Source: JBOHTO01 sp050733695 (lineage in GTDB: Bacteria > Gemmatimonadota > Gemmatimonadetes > Gemmatimonadales > Gemmatimonadaceae). Taken from it: a stretch of 16,120 nucleotides of DNA. Below are positions 14,323 through 16,120 of this stretch, in pieces. The notes beneath the pieces are model-generated. The model was given only the letters and a program-made list of their open reading frames with translations. It was not told where the DNA came from and made no database searches. A program made the position numbers and the translations under genes. Location of the stretch: positions 1-16,120 of the forward strand of contig JBOHTO010000057.1 of NCBI GenBank assembly GCA_050733695.1, written 5' to 3'. Position 1 is the first letter of the stretch; each line of letters begins with the position of its first letter.

Positions 14323-14913
14323 CTAGGCGCGCTGGCGCGTCCGCTTCCAGCGAATCGTCGGGCCGCGCGTCATCCACTCGCGCGATACGAAGGAACCACC
14401 GCGCAGAACGCGGGGCTCCTCCACCGTGACGAACGCCTCGGGATCCCAGTGCTCCACCACTTCGATCACTTCATCGAGGTGCGCGCGCTGCACGACGGAG
14501 TTGACTACCTCGACGCGTCCGTCCCGCCCGTAGGCACCAAACTCCGTGACTCCGTAGCCCTTGTCGCGCAACGCCTCGGCAATCTCGACACCGCCGTGTC
14601 GCGACACGATGCGCACGGCTGCCAGCCCATATGCAACGCTCTGCTCGATCGTGATGCCGACCATCGTCCCGACGGCATATCCCCCGGCGTAGCCAAGTAT
14701 GTGCATCCAGCTATCCAGGTGCTGCATCGCGGTCCCGATCGCGAATATCCAGATCAGCGCCTGGAAGAATCCAAGCGAACCGGCTATCACCCGCTTGCCG
14801 CGCACGGCGAAGAGCACGCGCATCGTGTCGCACGACACGTCCACGATTCGCAGGCAGAATATGAGGATTGCGCCGAAGGCCGACGCGAAGAGCAGATCGG
14901 ATTGGGGGAACAT
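14323..14913 (-). CDS. UPF0316/DUF2179-type membrane protein (DUF5698)
   Basis: The protein has 196 residues from ATG 14913. Three membrane segments (about 8-26, 41-62 and 70-88; FASAFGAILIFCLRIVDV, AGSLGFFQALIWIFAIGTAM, ILGYAGGYAVGTMVGI) are followed by a soluble DUF2179 domain (VRIVSRHGGVEIAEALRDKG, VEVVNSVVQRAHLDEVIEVV). The LRIVDVSCDTMRVLF and RGKRVIAGSLGFFQ motifs are characteristic of the UPF0316 family, whose function is unknown. The gene starts 28 bases after the FTR1 stop, so they probably share a transcript. No Shine-Dalgarno is obvious. It appears complete and in normal condition, unlike the genes to its left. Confidence 0.88.
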   Translation of the reverse strand: MFPQSDLLFASAFGAILIFCLRIVDVSCDTMRVLFAVRGKRVIAGSLGFFQALIWIFAIGTAMQHLDSWMHILGYAGGYAVGTMVGITIEQSVAYGLAAVRIVSRHGGVEIAEALRDKGYGVTEFGAYGRDGRVEVVNSVVQRAHLDEVIEVVEHWDPEAFVTVEEPRVLRGGSFVSREWMTRGPTIRWKRTRQRA

Positions 14914-14941
14914 CAGGGAAGGATCGGAAGATGGGTGGGAG

Positions 14942-16120
14942 TCAGCGCTCGCTGCCGGCCTGCCTCGGCTCTGCGGCGGCCGCATCGTCGCCGATCGCGT
15001 TCCCGCCGCTCGCATTCTCCAGAAGCGCGACGCGCGCCTGAAGTCGCGTCGTGCTCTCGCGCAGCTCGGCCACCTGCGACGCCACCGACGGTGCCGCCAT
15101 TGCCTCCGGCGGAGCCGTGGGAAGCACCACCGAGCGCGACGGCCAGAACGTCTTCACCAGGGCGAAGATGAACAGCAGGACGAGCGCGAGCTGCGCCAGC
15201 AACGTTTCCACGGTAGCGAATATGCCCATCGCGGGCACCTGCGGGAAGCCGGGGATGAGCGTGATGGAAACGACGTTCCCCTCCTGGAGCTCCCGGATCC
15301 CCTTCCCGGCGAAGACGAACGCCATGTAGTAGAGCAGTACGCTGGTGACGGCAAAGAATGGGCGCAGCGGAATCCTGAGACCGAAGCGACGAAAGAGAAC
15401 GAAGATCACCGCGAGAACAGCTCCCCCGGCGACGATTCCGAGCAGGATCGGCACAACGGACCCGGTCCCCTCACCGAACAGCGCCTGATAGAATAGCGCC
15501 GTCTCCGCTCCCTCCCGATAGACCGCCAGGAAGGCGACGGTGACGAGCGCCTTGCCTCCCCCATGCTCGAGCGCCGTCCCGACCTTCTCCCGGATGAAGC
15601 GCTGCCACCTCGCGGCCTCCACCTTCGAGATGAGCCAGTAGCTCACCGAGAAGAGCACGACGACAGCGATGAGCATCGTTACCCCTTCGATCACTTCCCG
15701 TGTCGCCGGCATCGCGCGCAGCAGTGTCTGGAGCATCACCGCCGTCACGGCGCTCGCGACCAGCGCGATCACGACTCCCGCCCAAACGGCTCGCAGCTTT
15801 TTGCGATGTCCCGTCCTGATGAGGAATGCGACGATCGCACCGACGACGAGAATCGCCTCGAGGCCCTCGCGCAGGATGATCAGGAACGATGCGAGGAAGG
15901 CACCCCATCCGCCGCCCGTCGGTTGCGCGATCTCGAGCACCGCGGGCATTCCGAATTCGATGGCGTCGCGCGAACGCTCGGCTGCACGCAGCTCTCCCGC
16001 TCGCAGTGCGCCCTTGAAGTCGATGAAGTGGCGCTCCATGGACGCCACCAGCCCGGGATTGCGGGCGCGAGCATGCGTCTCGAGCGGCTCGAAGGCGATG
16101 TATGCGTCGAACGCGCGGTC
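14942..16120 (-). CDS. FTR1-family iron permease, partial at window edge
   Basis: FTR1/EfeU permeases move iron across the cytoplasmic membrane, often coupled to an oxidase or a periplasmic iron carrier. The frame is open to the window edge, so the start lies outside. The visible first 65 residues (FDAYIAFEPLETHARARNPG, then a helical stretch) form a soluble, probably periplasmic, N-terminal domain. The permease follows with the iron-binding REGLE motif (about residue 84) and REGAETALFYQ, and about seven hydrophobic segments. A short coiled coil (VAELRESTTRLQARVALLEN) ends the protein. It is the first gene of a probable two-gene unit with the UPF0316 protein. Confidence 0.92.
   Translation of the reverse strand, partial: DRAFDAYIAFEPLETHARARNPGLVASMERHFIDFKGALRAGELRAAERSRDAIEFGMPAVLEIAQPTGGGWGAFLASFLIILREGLEAILVVGAIVAFLIRTGHRKKLRAVWAGVVIALVASAVTAVMLQTLLRAMPATREVIEGVTMLIAVVVLFSVSYWLISKVEAARWQRFIREKVGTALEHGGGKALVTVAFLAVYREGAETALFYQALFGEGTGSVVPILLGIVAGGAVLAVIFVLFRRFGLRIPLRPFFAVTSVLLYYMAFVFAGKGIRELQEGNVVSITLIPGFPQVPAMGIFATVETLLAQLALVLLFIFALVKTFWPSRSVVLPTAPPEAMAAPSVASQVAELRESTTRLQARVALLENASGGNAIGDDAAAAEPRQAGSER

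Noticed and set aside
1..16120. CRISPR arrays, tRNA or rRNA genes
   Set aside because: No regularly spaced repeats and no cloverleaf or rRNA-like stretches were seen by eye.

Overview
The window looks like a decaying accessory locus in a high-GC diderm bacterium. A type II secretion pseudopilin fragment argues for an outer membrane. The Rhs, nucleotidyltransferase and HigB/HigA families resemble those of soil Gemmatimonadota, Acidobacteriota or Proteobacteria, but the phylum is a guess. Apart from insertion sequences (IS), most genes here are truncated, frameshifted or fused. Only the right edge (an FTR1 iron permease and a UPF0316/DUF2179 membrane protein) looks like healthy chromosome.

Left part (1-2295): an IS630-type transposase tail (1-127) abuts a truncated IS3-type element (128 to about 497). 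That element abuts the catalytic half of a LexA gene (about 499-826). A small helical protein (843-1136) follows, overlapped by a minimal nucleotidyltransferase with one frameshift (1126-1711). The multiply frameshifted scar of an XRE regulator lies at about 1890-2115. 

Middle (2296-12957, minus strand): two Rhs remnants. The first, rhs-1 (2296-3638), has a frameshift and stops just before the conserved core motif. Its other end meets a degenerate IS terminus (3639-3665). The second, rhs-2, is one gene cut into five pieces (12957-12123, 10541-10380, 9137-8411, 7272-6996, 4460-4138) by four different IS elements: IS3 with orfA/orfB (10542-12122, minus), IS3 (9138-10379, plus), IS5-like (7273-8410, minus) and IS21 with istA/istB (4461-6995, minus). 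Removing the IS elements gives one continuous frame from YD repeats through the core (DPIG...DPTGL) to an unassigned C-terminal region of about 249 residues. That frame ends by overlapping a small acidic gene (3717-4145), a candidate immunity protein. Target duplications GTCAA (IS21) and CCGG (plus-strand IS3) support two of the excisions directly.

Right part (12950-16120): the 5' end of rhs-2 is replaced by the first part of a gspG-like pseudopilin gene, downstream of another orphan IS end (13268-13289). A HigB toxin/HigA antitoxin pair follows. Its toxin has lost its C-terminus and is fused in frame to the intact antitoxin. An intergenic stretch then leads to the two intact membrane genes.

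Taken together, this is an IS-rich landing zone around a polymorphic-toxin locus. I see no convincing new working system. The least explained part is the rhs-2 C-terminal region with its downstream partner.
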